From positions 1 through 61,839 of IMG/VR virus record IMGVR_UViG_3300042898_003568: a DNA stretch of 61,839 nucleotides; one strand, 5' to 3'. The notes below the pieces were generated by a model. The model had not been told where the DNA came from and did no database searches. It worked only from the letters and a program-made list of their open reading frames with translations. Of the stretch, positions 33,348 through 43,358 are shown piece by piece; the first letter of the stretch is position 1, and each line of letters opens with the position of its first letter. The position numbers and the translations under genes are program-made. The stretch is from a virus.

Positions 33348-33763
33348 GACTTCTTTTCTTTTTCGTATCTATCGATAACTCTTTTTCTAAGTTCTGTTGT
33401 AGAGAATGAATGTCTTCTGGTGTTATAGTACATTTCGATATGTTCTAAATTCTTACCAGTAAAATCTTTGTCTTTATATTCATCACCAACAACTCTTATA
33501 TTTATAGGATAAGTGTATAAAATATCCAATAAATCTTTTTCTGTTGCATAAACAACCACTTCATCTACATACTTACACGAATCCAATTGTATAAATCTTT
33601 CGACAACACTTTGTATTGGTTTATTTTTTTCGGGTCTGTCAATAGTTGGGTCTGTTTGAAGTCCTACTATAAGATAATCGCATTTTGACTTTGCTTCTTT
33701 AAGCATCATTATGTGTCCTGCATGGAATAAATCAAAGCAAGAGCAAGTGAATCCTGTCTTCAT
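33344..33763 (-). CDS. Cytidylyltransferase-like nucleotidyltransferase (TagD/RfaE-C type)
   Basis: The 139-aa protein has FDLFHAGH (H14-A-G-H17), the ATP/CTP-binding motif, and a C-terminal RHSFSTTELRKR, equivalent to the RTEGISTT motif. Such enzymes activate glycerol or sugar phosphates with CMP or AMP. It may feed surface-polymer or virion glycan synthesis, with the cassette at the right edge. The exact substrate is unknown. Confidence 0.82.
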   Translation of the reverse strand: MKTGFTCSCFDLFHAGHIMMLKEAKSKCDYLIVGLQTDPTIDRPEKNKPIQSVVERFIQLDSCKYVDEVVVYATEKDLLDILYTYPINIRVVGDEYKDKDFTGKNLEHIEMYYNTRRHSFSTTELRKRVIDRYEKEKKS

Positions 33764-33999
33764 ATATTTAATAGGAATAGATTTATCATTCGATCAGTTT
33801 TATCGAATTGGTTTCCATCAGCATCTGTGATTTCTATAGTTCCAGTAGAGAAGTTCTCTATCAGAAAATAGTCGTTCAGTATGTCGTCGCTCTCACACTT
33901 CTCGAAAACAACATGTTCTTTGGTCTCCCAGACGTAGGAGATTCCAAGCTGTTCTTTTTGTCGGAACAGATTAGTGTTTGTTACCCTTTGTGAAATCAT
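33760..33999 (-). CDS. Hypothetical protein, 79 aa
   Basis: It overlaps both neighbours by four bases (ATGA). It is acidic and beta-rich. No family is recognised. Confidence 0.6.
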   Translation of the reverse strand: MISQRVTNTNLFRQKEQLGISYVWETKEHVVFEKCESDDILNDYFLIENFSTGTIEITDADGNQFDKTDRMINLFLLNI

Positions 34000-34205
34000 A
34001 ATATATTGATGTCTTTAGGTATCTGTTTTTCTGTTATTTCGTATTCCTTAACACCTGTTTTTGTGTTGTTTACAACAACAAATCTAAAAGTGGTTTTGTT
34101 CTCATATTTTCTTCGAACATGGTAATACTCTTCTATAGAACTCGGTGTATGTACCGTGCCCAAATGCTTTCTATCTTCTGTATAATTCAATGTTTTCATA
34201 GTCAT
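33996..34205 (-). CDS. Hypothetical protein, 69 aa
   Basis: A compact beta-rich protein whose end overlaps the next start. An ATG two codons in (MKTLNYTED) is an alternative start. No family is recognised. Confidence 0.6.
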   Translation of the reverse strand: MTMKTLNYTEDRKHLGTVHTPSSIEEYYHVRRKYENKTTFRFVVVNNTKTGVKEYEITEKQIPKDINIL

Positions 34206-34229
34206 TATATGATAAAATCCAAAAAGGTT

Positions 34230-34418
34230 TTATTCTATTGAAGACTTAGCCGCCTCATATTGCTTATCAGAAAGAACTTTTACGACTCTACCATTATGTT
34301 CTTCTTTTGTAAGATACTTGCTTGTTTTCAAAGTCTTTTGTAAAGAAAGCACGAAACTATTGTTTCCTTCATACTTTCTTATGAGCTTATTCATCTCAAT
34401 TTTTTCTTCTATAGTCAT
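34230..34418 (-). CDS. Hypothetical protein, 62 aa
   Basis: The start is placed at ATG 34418 (MTIEEKIEMNK), because a full host-type promoter at 34435-34465 overlaps the longer frame from 34460. It is helical and Lys/Glu-rich. The function is unknown. Confidence 0.6.
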   Translation of the reverse strand: MTIEEKIEMNKLIRKYEGNNSFVLSLQKTLKTSKYLTKEEHNGRVVKVLSDKQYEAAKSSIE

Positions 34419-34434
34419 GTTATAGTATTTTCCA

Positions 34435-34465
34435 CAAAAGTATGAATAAACTTTGTACAATCAAA
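34435..34465 (-). promoter_or_regulatory. Bacteroidota-type promoter (TTTG-N19-TACTTTTG)
   Basis: TTTG (34462-34465), 19 bases, and TACTTTTG (34435-34442) on the minus strand match the consensus exactly. It fixes the start at 34418. Confidence 0.7.
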
Positions 34466-34495
34466 CCTATATAAGAAGAAAAAATAGATTTATTT

Positions 34496-34984
34496 ATGAT
34501 AATAAAAATACATCCAGAGGATATTATTAAAAGATGCTTATGGGACCATTATGTTTACTACATATTGGGTGGGTCTGACAAAGAAGCAGAAAAGATTCTG
34601 AAGGAAAACGTTGAAGTTGAGGTTTCTGAAAAGGACGCGTTAGTTATCGGACTTTTAAAAGTAATCGAAACAGACAACCTTATACACAAGTTCAACGGAT
34701 ACGTAATGGAACTACTTACTAACAAATCTTTAAAAGAAAAGGAACTTCTATTGGTAAGAAAGAAAGCTTTAGATGCTGCATTAGACAAGTTTGTAGATAA
34801 GTTTCCAGACTATTGGGAGCCGAGCACAGGATACAGAAATGGATTGATAGACTTAGTAGAGTATGTAGAGAAGATTAAAAAGGACGTCGAAAAGTTAGAA
34901 GTTCATAAAATCGTAGATAAAAACGTTACTTATGAGTTTTACAACTCAAACAACGTAAGAAAATTATTAAAATTCAATTATTAA
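34496..34984 (+). CDS. Hypothetical protein upstream of grpE, 162 aa
   Basis: The protein is nearly all helical and strongly charged, ending in SNNVRKLLKFNY. It lies three bases upstream of grpE, so it heads the chaperone-containing run. No domain is recognised. Confidence 0.7.
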   Translation: MIIKIHPEDIIKRCLWDHYVYYILGGSDKEAEKILKENVEVEVSEKDALVIGLLKVIETDNLIHKFNGYVMELLTNKSLKEKELLLVRKKALDAALDKFVDKFPDYWEPSTGYRNGLIDLVEYVEKIKKDVEKLEVHKIVDKNVTYEFYNSNNVRKLLKFNY

Positions 34985-34987
34985 GAA

Positions 34988-35527
34988 ATGAAAAAGGATA
35001 AAGTACAAGAACTAAATACCAAAGAGATGAAAATAGATAGTAATACTATTGGACTTGATTTAACTGGTGAGAATGCTGTTGAGTTTGTATTAGAAGACAA
35101 TCCAAGAGCACACGTTTCTGTTTTAGAAGAACAGTTGAAAGAAGAAAAGAATAAATATCTTCTTCTTTATGCAGACTTTGAAAACTACAAAAGAAGAGTT
35201 CATAAAGAGAAAGAAGAGTTGAAAAACAATACCAAAGTTTCTATGATTACTTCTATCTTGGATATGGACAACGATATCGAACTTGCAATCAAAAACATCA
35301 AAGATGATTCTGCGAGAGATGGTGTTATGCTTATATCGTCAAAAGTTCAGAACTTTTTGAAGACTCATGGTATTGAACCAATACAAACTGAAACTTATGA
35401 CGAAGATCTTCACGAAGTAATCTCTGTTTTAGAGATTGGTGAGAATAAGATTGTCGATGTTGTTAGTAAAGGTTATACTTTAAACGAAAAACCTTTCAGA
35501 TTCCCTAAAATCGTATTAGGAAAGTAA
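34988..35527 (+). CDS. grpE: GrpE (nucleotide exchange factor for DnaK)
   Basis: The 179-aa protein has a charged N-terminal coiled coil with LLLYADFENYKRRVHKEKEEL, the family signature, a helical dimer region, and a C-terminal beta-wing with GIEPIQTETYDEDLHEVI and VVSKGYTLNEKPFR. It releases ADP from DnaK. It is in the same transcript as DnaJ and completes the set with DnaK (25754). Confidence 0.95.
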   Translation: MKKDKVQELNTKEMKIDSNTIGLDLTGENAVEFVLEDNPRAHVSVLEEQLKEEKNKYLLLYADFENYKRRVHKEKEELKNNTKVSMITSILDMDNDIELAIKNIKDDSARDGVMLISSKVQNFLKTHGIEPIQTETYDEDLHEVISVLEIGENKIVDVVSKGYTLNEKPFRFPKIVLGK

Positions 35528-36052
35528 ATGGTTCCAAGAAGTCAGGATAGGAAAAGCATACTTGATCTGAAGAAGGATCCCGACTTCAGAAGCATGCTTG
35601 TCGACACGCTTTGTCAAGGAATAAGACTTACTTCTGATTTCAGAGATATAGTAGACTATGTAATCGATAATAAGCTACACCTTTTTGAAACTGATGACTT
35701 CTCAGGCTCTTTCTACCCTGAAGATGACGATACACTTGATTTAGTATTTCCTGCAATCAGGAGAGTCTGGGGAAAGGTGTTCGTTGATCCTCCAAAAATA
35801 CTTAAAGACAAGAAGCTGGAATTGTTCCAGCTTCTTTTCGATATTGATGACTTTGTTGATTATTTGATTGAAATAATGCCTAAGGTCAAAACTTCTTTGA
35901 TAGAATTTGATAAGTTAGATAGAACCGCAGAAACTTTGGTTCTAATCGTCGATAACTATATTGCAGGAATCTTAGAGTCAACTCGTAATAGAGACGATAT
36001 ACAAATGGAAATAAGGGATTTAAGAATAAGTAAAACTTTGAAGAAATGGTAA
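35528..36052 (+). CDS. Hypothetical protein, 174 aa
   Basis: It follows grpE without a gap. It is mostly helical and acidic. The run between grpE and dnaJ holds four such unknowns, which may assist the chaperones or be clients. No family is recognised. Confidence 0.65.
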   Translation: MVPRSQDRKSILDLKKDPDFRSMLVDTLCQGIRLTSDFRDIVDYVIDNKLHLFETDDFSGSFYPEDDDTLDLVFPAIRRVWGKVFVDPPKILKDKKLELFQLLFDIDDFVDYLIEIMPKVKTSLIEFDKLDRTAETLVLIVDNYIAGILESTRNRDDIQMEIRDLRISKTLKKW

Positions 36053-36390
36053 GTTGGTATATAAAATGTAAAGGGTTTAAGAGTCAACAATATTTGAAGA
36101 AAGTAGAAGAGACTGTCGAACCATTTATGGAATACTTTATAGGTAGAATCTCAGATATTGAAGAATATGACATCGACAAGATAGAAGAACTTTACAAAGA
36201 GATATTCGACGAACTACCAGTTATGAGACTTCGTACAAATAAGGACTATAACTATTCTCCACAATCAAAGGAAATAGAAATATGGTTAGAATACAACAAA
36301 GAAACTGATATCATCTTTGTCGACCCTAAGAAGTCGATAAGAAGAGAGATACAACTAAACAACTTATTTAAGAATGATGAAAAAATATGA
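36046..36390 (+). CDS. Hypothetical protein, 114 aa
   Basis: It overlaps the previous gene by seven bases and the next by 17. It is mixed alpha/beta, with acidic helices and a basic end (KKSIRREIQLNN). No family is recognised. Confidence 0.6.
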   Translation: MVSWYIKCKGFKSQQYLKKVEETVEPFMEYFIGRISDIEEYDIDKIEELYKEIFDELPVMRLRTNKDYNYSPQSKEIEIWLEYNKETDIIFVDPKKSIRREIQLNNLFKNDEKI

Positions 36391-36664
36391 TGACTTCAAA
36401 AAGGATAAAGAAGCTCTTTATCTTACGAAAGAAGAGATGACTACGGTCAAATGGACCAAATACGTTATCGTGGTACCCACAGAGGAAGACCGTAATGAAC
36501 TTATGGAAGCATTTGAACACATTCACTACTCTGACATAGATACAGACAACATAGCGGTCAACCAGCTTGCTCACGAGTATCTGGATGATGATAGAGAACC
36601 AGGAACCTACAACAATATAGTGGTAGATCCGGCGGCCTATGAAAAACTAAGAGTAAAGAGATGA
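36374..36664 (+). CDS. Hypothetical protein, 96 aa
   Basis: A short charged protein with a beta strand (TKYVIVVPTEED) and an acidic middle. It overlaps the next gene by four bases. No family is recognised. Confidence 0.6.
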   Translation: MMKKYDDFKKDKEALYLTKEEMTTVKWTKYVIVVPTEEDRNELMEAFEHIHYSDIDTDNIAVNQLAHEYLDDDREPGTYNNIVVDPAAYEKLRVKR

Positions 36665-36900
36665 TTAGTAGAACTTATACTATAGATGTTGGTAAAATGA
36701 AACCATCTAAAAAGAAATGGTGGCAAATCTGGAGAAAGAATGGAGATTCTGCTGAAGAAATCTTGAAAGATTTAGTTTCAATCTATTCCGAAAATATCAA
36801 TTTCAAATCTTTTGAGAGAAAGAACTCTATACACAGAATATATAATATTGAACCAATACCATTAGATTTTAAAAAAGATTATTGGTTCCCTAACAGATAA
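36661..36900 (+). CDS. Hypothetical protein, 79 aa
   Basis: It contains a Trp/Lys-rich stretch ([11 protein letters not shown]) like a membrane-surface or nucleic-acid patch. It ends 16 bases before dnaJ. No family is recognised. Confidence 0.6.
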   Translation: MISRTYTIDVGKMKPSKKKWWQIWRKNGDSAEEILKDLVSIYSENINFKSFERKNSIHRIYNIEPIPLDFKKDYWFPNR

Positions 36901-36916
36901 AAAAACAATACAATAT

Positions 36917-37987
36917 ATGAGCAAAGACTACTACAGCGTTTTAGGAGTAGATAGAAACGCAACAGAAGAACAGATCAAAAAAGCTTATCGAAAGAAAGCG
37001 ATGGAGTTCCATCCTGATAAAAATCCAGGAAACCCAGCGGCTGAAACAAAATTCAAAGAAGCTGCAGAAGCTTATGATGTACTTTCAGATGCTGGTAAAA
37101 AGTCTAACTACGACAACTTTGGTTCTGCAACAGGAAATCCTTTTGGTGGAGGTGGTGGAAACCCATTCGGTGGTGGAGGTCATGGATTCAATATGGATGA
37201 CATCTTTTCACAATTTGGTGACATATTTGGAAACAGAGGTGGTGGAAAACAACAAAGAAGAAAAGCAAGAGGTTCTGATTTAAGAATCAAAGTTGTTTTG
37301 AATATTGATGAGATATTGAAAGGATGTACTAAGAAACTTAGGTATAAAAGACATACTAAATGTGATCCTTGTGCTGGAAAAGGTGGTACTGACGTAAGAG
37401 AATGTTTGGCTTGTAAAGGAAGTGGACATAGAACGGTTGTTCAGAATACACCATTTGGACAAATGAGAACAGAAACAACTTGTCCTGATTGTAGAGGTAC
37501 AGGAAGTATAATAAGAAATCAATGTAATCATTGTCATGGAGAAGGAACTCAACTTAAAGAACAGGTTATTGATGTTGAAGTACCTGTAGGAGTATCAAAC
37601 GGAATGCAACTTAATATGCAAGGGTATGGTAATGATGTAAGAGATGGTGTTGCTGGCGACCTACATATATTAGTGGAAGAAGCACAAGACTTTTCATATA
37701 AGAGAGAAGGAAACAATTTGATAGTAGAAAAGACTATATCTGTTATAGATGCAATCTGTGGTGCACACGTCAAAGTATCTACTCCGCACGGAGAGCAATC
37801 TCTGTATATCGAACCAGGAACTGAACATGGTAGAACTGCTAGAATAGGTGGTAAAGGTATTCCAGATATACATTATGGATTGGGAGATTTGTTTATAAAA
37901 ATATCAATAAAGATTCCTAGAAACATAGATATGGACGAGCAACACATACTCGAAAAACTAAAAGATTCCAAAAACTTTCAAGTATAA
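36917..37987 (+). CDS. dnaJ: DnaJ (Hsp40 co-chaperone)
   Basis: The 356-aa protein is a complete type I DnaJ: J domain with H32-P33-D34, a Gly/Phe-rich linker, four CxxCxGxG zinc repeats ([32 protein letters not shown]), and the C-terminal substrate domain. It delivers clients to DnaK and stimulates its ATPase. It ends the grpE run and is followed by a terminator. Confidence 0.97.
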   Translation: MSKDYYSVLGVDRNATEEQIKKAYRKKAMEFHPDKNPGNPAAETKFKEAAEAYDVLSDAGKKSNYDNFGSATGNPFGGGGGNPFGGGGHGFNMDDIFSQFGDIFGNRGGGKQQRRKARGSDLRIKVVLNIDEILKGCTKKLRYKRHTKCDPCAGKGGTDVRECLACKGSGHRTVVQNTPFGQMRTETTCPDCRGTGSIIRNQCNHCHGEGTQLKEQVIDVEVPVGVSNGMQLNMQGYGNDVRDGVAGDLHILVEEAQDFSYKREGNNLIVEKTISVIDAICGAHVKVSTPHGEQSLYIEPGTEHGRTARIGGKGIPDIHYGLGDLFIKISIKIPRNIDMDEQHILEKLKDSKNFQV

Positions 37988-38018
37988 GAAAAGCCACTCA
38001 TTTGAGTGGCTTTCTTTT
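37988..38018. terminator. Intrinsic terminator after dnaJ
   Basis: AAAGCCACTC (37990-37999) pairs with GAGTGGCTTT (38004-38013), loop ATTT, then a T run. Confidence 0.9.
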
Positions 38019-38195
38019 TTAGTAAGCTAATGCTTTATGTTTAGGATTTCTGTTATAATCCTTTGCAGATTTATGCACTTTATGTTTGGCAACCCAACCA
38101 GTAGAGTTTTCAAGTTCCATCTCTCTAGATGCTTTCTTGTACACAGTTAAGATTTGATCTTGTGTGATTTTTCCGATTTTGATTACTCCTTTCAT
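38019..38195 (-). CDS. Small basic protein, 58 aa
   Basis: The frame from ATG 38195 to TAA 38019 starts MKGVIKIGKITQDQ and ends RNPKHKALAY. It is strongly basic, with HKVHKS and KHKA repeats. A full host-type promoter lies 30 bases upstream. It is likely an early host-takeover or DNA-binding peptide. Confidence 0.65.
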   Translation of the reverse strand: MKGVIKIGKITQDQILTVYKKASREMELENSTGWVAKHKVHKSAKDYNRNPKHKALAY

Positions 38196-38224
38196 AGTTT
38201 CTCTGTTGTTTGTTGTTTGTCTTA

Positions 38225-38255
38225 CAAAGATACGGACAATATTCTAATATCCAAA
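38225..38255 (-). promoter_or_regulatory. Bacteroidota-type promoter (TTTG-N19-TATCTTTG)
   Basis: TTTG (38252-38255), 19 bases, then TATCTTTG (38225-38232) on the minus strand. This is a perfect match to the consensus and drives the 58-aa gene. Confidence 0.75.
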
Positions 38256-38272
38256 AATATTTTATACATTTT

Positions 38273-41200
38273 CTATTCATACAAGCTACTTGTACGATAA
38301 ATATTTCGATGAAAGACAAGACATCCTGTTGGATACGTCGCATATGTTGTCGGGCTCGTCGAGTATGTAGTTCCTACAGTTAGTAGAGTTGTACTATAGA
38401 GAGTATTATTAAAACCGTTGATGAAATTTGAACAACGAATAGCACCACTATTTGAGCTGTAGTATGTTCCGGTTGCTGTAGTCAAGAATGCCCTTAGATA
38501 AACAAAGTGAATTGGGTATGGTGCACCGACAACACCATCCCAAGGAGTTCCTGGTAAAATACCCATAATATTTGGCGTTGTCGTCTTACCTGAGATGGCA
38601 TATGCAACCGAATCGGATAAGGTAGGTGTAGTCGATGTAGTCGACCAACAAACTCCAGAGCTCAATACGGTTTCTCCACCATATATCGAATTAGAAAACG
38701 TCATAGAAACATATCCCTGTGGTGCAACATAAGCAGAATTTACTGCCTGTTCTGCCATTTGATATACCAACGGTAAAGCGTCAATAGATATCGAAGTACG
38801 TCTCCAGTCTCTATTATAATCGAAGTCCCACGGACTATATGTTGCCGGCTCCCATTCTCGTTCCCACCAACCACGTCTCCACCAAGGAGTATATTCTTCA
38901 TCCCATGTCGTATCCCAGACCCCTACATCTACTGCGTTAGTTGCCAACCTGAAGGCCCTTACTTTTTTGATGCCTGACTTACCATCCGACTTTTGATATC
39001 CTACAGATGGAACTGATGCCTCTGAGCACGAGTAATAGTATGCAGTGGCTGCGTTTATTTCTGTTGATGTCCAATATGAACCTGCCAATGAATCAGATCC
39101 GAGTACAGTATTTACTATACTCCCAGCGTTGAATGCTTGATTCATTTCAAATACAGATGGTAAATACCAATCTGTGAATCCACCACCAGTATAGTTGTCA
39201 CATAACTTAGCTGCAGAAGTTGTGTGTCCACTTTGTCCGATTATACTTGTCTGATTATTTTCTCCTTTGAAGTCCGAAGTTGCATTAGAAACCACTGACG
39301 TTATGTTTGACCATTGAGAATTTGCACTTACATCTTCTAAAGACATTATAAGATAGTTGAATATAGTTTTAGGATAATACCACATTGCGACTATTATTCC
39401 ACCACCATATAGCTCCCCGATATATCTATAGTTGTTAGGTCTTGAAAAAATTGAGTTTTTGTCTACCCATTTTGAATATCCAACGGAGTTTAGTTTTAAT
39501 ATCTTTTCGTTACTAATCTCACCTATTTCAAGTGATAAGTTTTGTGATATTGAGAATGTGGGATTTCCATTTATCTCATGAGAGAAGAATTTGTTTGCAT
39601 CATTAAAGTTGTCAAATCTGAATTTATCAGTATCGTAATTATTTCTTACTTCACCATAACTAATAGATTTGTTATATATCTGAATACTTGCCAATGATCC
39701 TTTTAGAGGATTTACTGCAGTTGAATATCTACCGACAATAACATCACCGGCAATACCTGTTGCCATTGTGAATGTGGATGGAGCAGAAGAGTTTATATCA
39801 AGTACGGAATCTATATATGTCTTTAGATTTTTAGTTGTATTGTCAAAAGTAGCACAGACATGAGTCCATTTGTTCAAATCTATACCTTTTGTACCAACCT
39901 TATCAACAATAACAGTTAAGTTTTTTAGTCTTACTCCTATTGTACTCAAAGTAGTTCCTAAAACTTGATAAACTTCCCATGGACCACTGGTTGCACCGGT
40001 TGTATTCCATCTTACTATTATCGTGGAATTTCTTCTTTCTGTTAATTTTACCCAAAAAGAAACCGAAAGGTTCTGAATAGCTTGAAAGTCGACAGAGTTT
40101 GCCCATGCTAAATATGGATTTGTAGCAATAGTTCCTGGAAAGATTAGTTCTTTTCCATTGTATAAAGTGTTTGTTCTTTGAACTGCAGGTATTGTTGTAG
40201 TACCTGAGATAGTAAGAGTTGCGCTTCTCACATTACCACTTAGGTCGGTAACCGTTCCACTTATTGTTCCATCACCAGAATAAGAGTTCGTATTGTCGAA
40301 GTCTATACTTGTAAAGATATTGTTGTCTAATAACTTAGGTAGAATCTCATATCTTTTCTTCTCTACGCTGTAGTTCTTCATTATTTCGTCTTTTGTAAGT
40401 GCTCTATTATAAATTCTAAACACAGACATATCCATTGGCATTATATAATTAAGGGCTGCTCTGAAACCACCAATTCTTCCTTGACCAGAATTGAAGTTTG
40501 CAGTGGTGGCACTTGGTGTTGATGTAGGAAACTGTTGAGAAAGTATCTGCTCGTTTCCATTTATATAAATCTTATTGTTTGATAAAATATTTGGAGCAGT
40601 TCCAAGGGCTGCCCCTGTCTTCATCTCAAAAACATAATGATTCCAGTTATCAACCAGATTAAGTTTAGCTACTTGAGTAGTCGATATTCCATATAAATCT
40701 GAACTATTTGTATTGAATCCTAAATGTCCGCTCGCGCAATATACATCATATTGATCCCAACCAAATATCATTTTTCCACTATATGCAGGTTTTAGTCTTA
40801 CCCAAGCTTCTACAGTTACGGTAGTCGTGTTTCCAACGGTTGTCTGAAAATCTACATAGGAATTCCCATTAAATCTAATGAATCCGCTCTCACTTGGTAA
40901 GTATACCGGCCCTGTAGGTGGAGTTCCACCAACATTTGTTCTTACATAGATGTTATCTACGCTAGGTCCGGATTTGGTTACCGAATCGACATAACTTGCA
41001 TTTGGTGCTGTTATCTTTATGGATATGTTCTTTCCACTGAATTGACTCAATTGTATGTGCACTGATGCACCAGTACCACTATTGTTGTTTCCAACGGTAT
41101 TTGTTATTTGGGTTAGTAGAAAGTATGCTCCAGGTGTTCCTCCCGAATTGATAGAGACATATACGTTTACAGTAGCACTTACAGTGCTTTTGACGGTACT

Positions 41201-43351
41201 TTGGTCGAGAGTATCGAATTGTAGGTAAGCATATGATGACCCTACTGCGAAATAGTTTGAAACCAAAGATGATTCTCCGGTATTGTTGTATAAAGTTGGA
41301 GTAGTCGTTCCGGTTATTTTTGTAAAACCCCAAGCACCGACTAACCTATAAGCCAAGCTATCTAAGTTACCTCCAGTGTTTAGATCTGCAAGTATATTTG
41401 TAATAGTTCCTCCTGATACCGAATTAGGGAAAGCGGATAGATTGAACAAATATGATGAATTCAATCCACCATTAACCAAATCTTTCCATTTGGTATATAC
41501 TCCTAGGTTTAGATAGTCTACATCAGAGAAAGACTTTTTGATTGTAGAATCTAGATTCATTATCAATCCGTCACCTGTATAGACAGACTCTTTTCTTACT
41601 GCTCTTACTCTTCCAAAGCTTGATTTGTTTTTAAAATAGTAATCAGCACCATTAGGAGTACCGGCAAAAGAATTAAAAGACATTGCAGCATTTGTGGAAT
41701 TTGCTCCTCCAGATCCTGGTGGTCGAAAATATTCCGTTGATGTCCAATAATCTTTGATTAGGAAATTAAGACTATCATCCTTTAAAACTTTATTTATTAT
41801 AGCTGCATTATTGAAGACTTGGTTTAGTTCGTAGTATGATGGTAGATACCAGTCATCATAACCAGAACCTCTATAATCAGCACAAACTTTTGCAGCACTA
41901 TAGATTGTATTTAACGAGTTAGATTGTGCGATTATCACATCACTATTCAAATCTCCGTTATAAAGACTTTGTGCCAAAGCACCTACGGTTGTACCCTGTG
42001 CTGCACCTGCAGCCCATCTGATATCTTGTATATAGGTCAGAGGTTCATAGTTCAATCCTGTTCCTGTAGAGTCGAACGAAATATTTACCACCTCTTGTGC
42101 AGCAGGTACGTTCTGACCAACACCTGATGTTATTGGAGTCGTTTCAGAACCGACATAGTCTACATATATTCTGAATACACCCATCGTTCCTTGTCCCTGA
42201 TTGTATAGTATTCGGTAGTTTGCTGCAAGGTATTGAGCATTGGAAGACATCGCAGGATAATAAAAATCTACAGCAACCACACGAAAGACATTGACGACAG
42301 AAGTCGTAGTAGACTTTATTCTAAGCAATCCTTTTTGTACAACATTTGAATAGGTATACCCACCAGGAATGGTAGTAAATGAACCAGCACCTGCCGCTTC
42401 ATTTGGAACTAATCCAGATCCACCACCAGTTCCGTTTAAAGATAGGAAAAAGCCAGCCTGATCTACCAGATTTATATCTAAGTTGTGTATACATATAATA
42501 GCAACATTTTGAAGATTTCCACCACCATATGGACCAGATCCATTTAAATCGTGATAGGTTAAGAATTTATTCGTTGAGGTGGATGTTCCAGGATTATCTA
42601 AAGTAGCATTAGTACCCATTTTGTATGGAATGGTTGTGATAGTTCCAATCGAGCCCGCACCATCTTCTGTAGTGATGTCCTCGTTCGATACGATAAGAAC
42701 TTTTTCATCTTCTGCTTCTTTCCAAACTGCCGCGACTATTCCTCCTCCATATTTCTCTCCTATGTAGTGACCAAATGAGAAAAGAGACTTTACTGGTTTC
42801 CAAGTAGCCAACCCTGAAGAATCGGATGTCAATACTCTTTCAACACCCTCACTTGCATCTCTTATTTGTAAAGGATCGTAGAATCCTACCGTAGTATCTG
42901 ATATATAGTATCCATGTGCATCGGATGCACCGTATGTAGATATAGAAAATTGTGCACCATACTTATTTACATTAGCGGCAAATATGTCGTAGTATCCAGA
43001 ACAATATGCCCTAACATAGTAAGTAGTGTTTGGTAACAGAGTATCTATCTTCACACTATAGTCCCAATTTATTGAAGAAGCAGCGGCGCTATAAATTTCG
43101 GGTTTCATCAAAGAATCAATAACCTGTCCGGATATTGGTACTAAAGTATCAGTAGTGGTTGTATTTGAAATGGATTGTGCAGTTGTTATTGATATTGGTT
43201 GTGTACTATAAATAAAACCTAATCTTATATTAGTAATTCCTGGTCCAAAAGAACTCGGAATAAAAAATCCTGTTCCTTTTGCGATTATCGAGCTATCTAA
43301 TCTATTGGTTAATTCTATAGTTACTGAACCTAATTGTGCTGATGTTGCCAT
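38273..43351 (-). CDS. Giant tail-fibre/adhesin with two DUF1566-like modules and two LamG domains, 1692 aa
   Basis: From the N-terminus: a Fn3-like region, the fibre phrase VLTSDSSGLATWKPVKS (about residue 170), a DUF1566/Lcl-type module (about 190-590; IGEKYGGGI, DWYLPSYYELNQ, YWTSTEYF, RVRAVR), two LamG concanavalin-like domains (about 830-990 and 1080-1240), a second DUF1566-like module (about 1305-1475; IGELYGGGI, DWYLPSVFEMNQ, YWTSTEIN), a Trp/Arg patch (about 1490), and a Fn3-like C-terminus. These are sugar- or surface-binding folds. It lies in tandem with the 505-aa protein and is likely the host-range determinant. Confidence 0.85.
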   Translation of the reverse strand: MATSAQLGSVTIELTNRLDSSIIAKGTGFFIPSSFGPGITNIRLGFIYSTQPISITTAQSISNTTTTDTLVPISGQVIDSLMKPEIYSAAASSINWDYSVKIDTLLPNTTYYVRAYCSGYYDIFAANVNKYGAQFSISTYGASDAHGYYISDTTVGFYDPLQIRDASEGVERVLTSDSSGLATWKPVKSLFSFGHYIGEKYGGGIVAAVWKEAEDEKVLIVSNEDITTEDGAGSIGTITTIPYKMGTNATLDNPGTSTSTNKFLTYHDLNGSGPYGGGNLQNVAIICIHNLDINLVDQAGFFLSLNGTGGGSGLVPNEAAGAGSFTTIPGGYTYSNVVQKGLLRIKSTTTSVVNVFRVVAVDFYYPAMSSNAQYLAANYRILYNQGQGTMGVFRIYVDYVGSETTPITSGVGQNVPAAQEVVNISFDSTGTGLNYEPLTYIQDIRWAAGAAQGTTVGALAQSLYNGDLNSDVIIAQSNSLNTIYSAAKVCADYRGSGYDDWYLPSYYELNQVFNNAAIINKVLKDDSLNFLIKDYWTSTEYFRPPGSGGANSTNAAMSFNSFAGTPNGADYYFKNKSSFGRVRAVRKESVYTGDGLIMNLDSTIKKSFSDVDYLNLGVYTKWKDLVNGGLNSSYLFNLSAFPNSVSGGTITNILADLNTGGNLDSLAYRLVGAWGFTKITGTTTPTLYNNTGESSLVSNYFAVGSSYAYLQFDTLDQSTVKSTVSATVNVYVSINSGGTPGAYFLLTQITNTVGNNNSGTGASVHIQLSQFSGKNISIKITAPNASYVDSVTKSGPSVDNIYVRTNVGGTPPTGPVYLPSESGFIRFNGNSYVDFQTTVGNTTTVTVEAWVRLKPAYSGKMIFGWDQYDVYCASGHLGFNTNSSDLYGISTTQVAKLNLVDNWNHYVFEMKTGAALGTAPNILSNNKIYINGNEQILSQQFPTSTPSATTANFNSGQGRIGGFRAALNYIMPMDMSVFRIYNRALTKDEIMKNYSVEKKRYEILPKLLDNNIFTSIDFDNTNSYSGDGTISGTVTDLSGNVRSATLTISGTTTIPAVQRTNTLYNGKELIFPGTIATNPYLAWANSVDFQAIQNLSVSFWVKLTERRNSTIIVRWNTTGATSGPWEVYQVLGTTLSTIGVRLKNLTVIVDKVGTKGIDLNKWTHVCATFDNTTKNLKTYIDSVLDINSSAPSTFTMATGIAGDVIVGRYSTAVNPLKGSLASIQIYNKSISYGEVRNNYDTDKFRFDNFNDANKFFSHEINGNPTFSISQNLSLEIGEISNEKILKLNSVGYSKWVDKNSIFSRPNNYRYIGELYGGGIIVAMWYYPKTIFNYLIMSLEDVSANSQWSNITSVVSNATSDFKGENNQTSIIGQSGHTTSAAKLCDNYTGGGFTDWYLPSVFEMNQAFNAGSIVNTVLGSDSLAGSYWTSTEINAATAYYYSCSEASVPSVGYQKSDGKSGIKKVRAFRLATNAVDVGVWDTTWDEEYTPWWRRGWWEREWEPATYSPWDFDYNRDWRRTSISIDALPLVYQMAEQAVNSAYVAPQGYVSMTFSNSIYGGETVLSSGVCWSTTSTTPTLSDSVAYAISGKTTTPNIMGILPGTPWDGVVGAPYPIHFVYLRAFLTTATGTYYSSNSGAIRCSNFINGFNNTLYSTTLLTVGTTYSTSPTTYATYPTGCLVFHRNIYRTSSLYE

Positions 43352-43358
43352 AATTTAT

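Noticed and set aside
34419-34460. Longer N-terminus for the gene starting at 34418
   Set aside because: A perfect TTTG-N19-TACTTTTG promoter lies over these codons.
41079-41333. Minus-strand alternative frame within the giant fibre gene
   Set aside because: It lies entirely inside the longer frame that carries recognisable domains.
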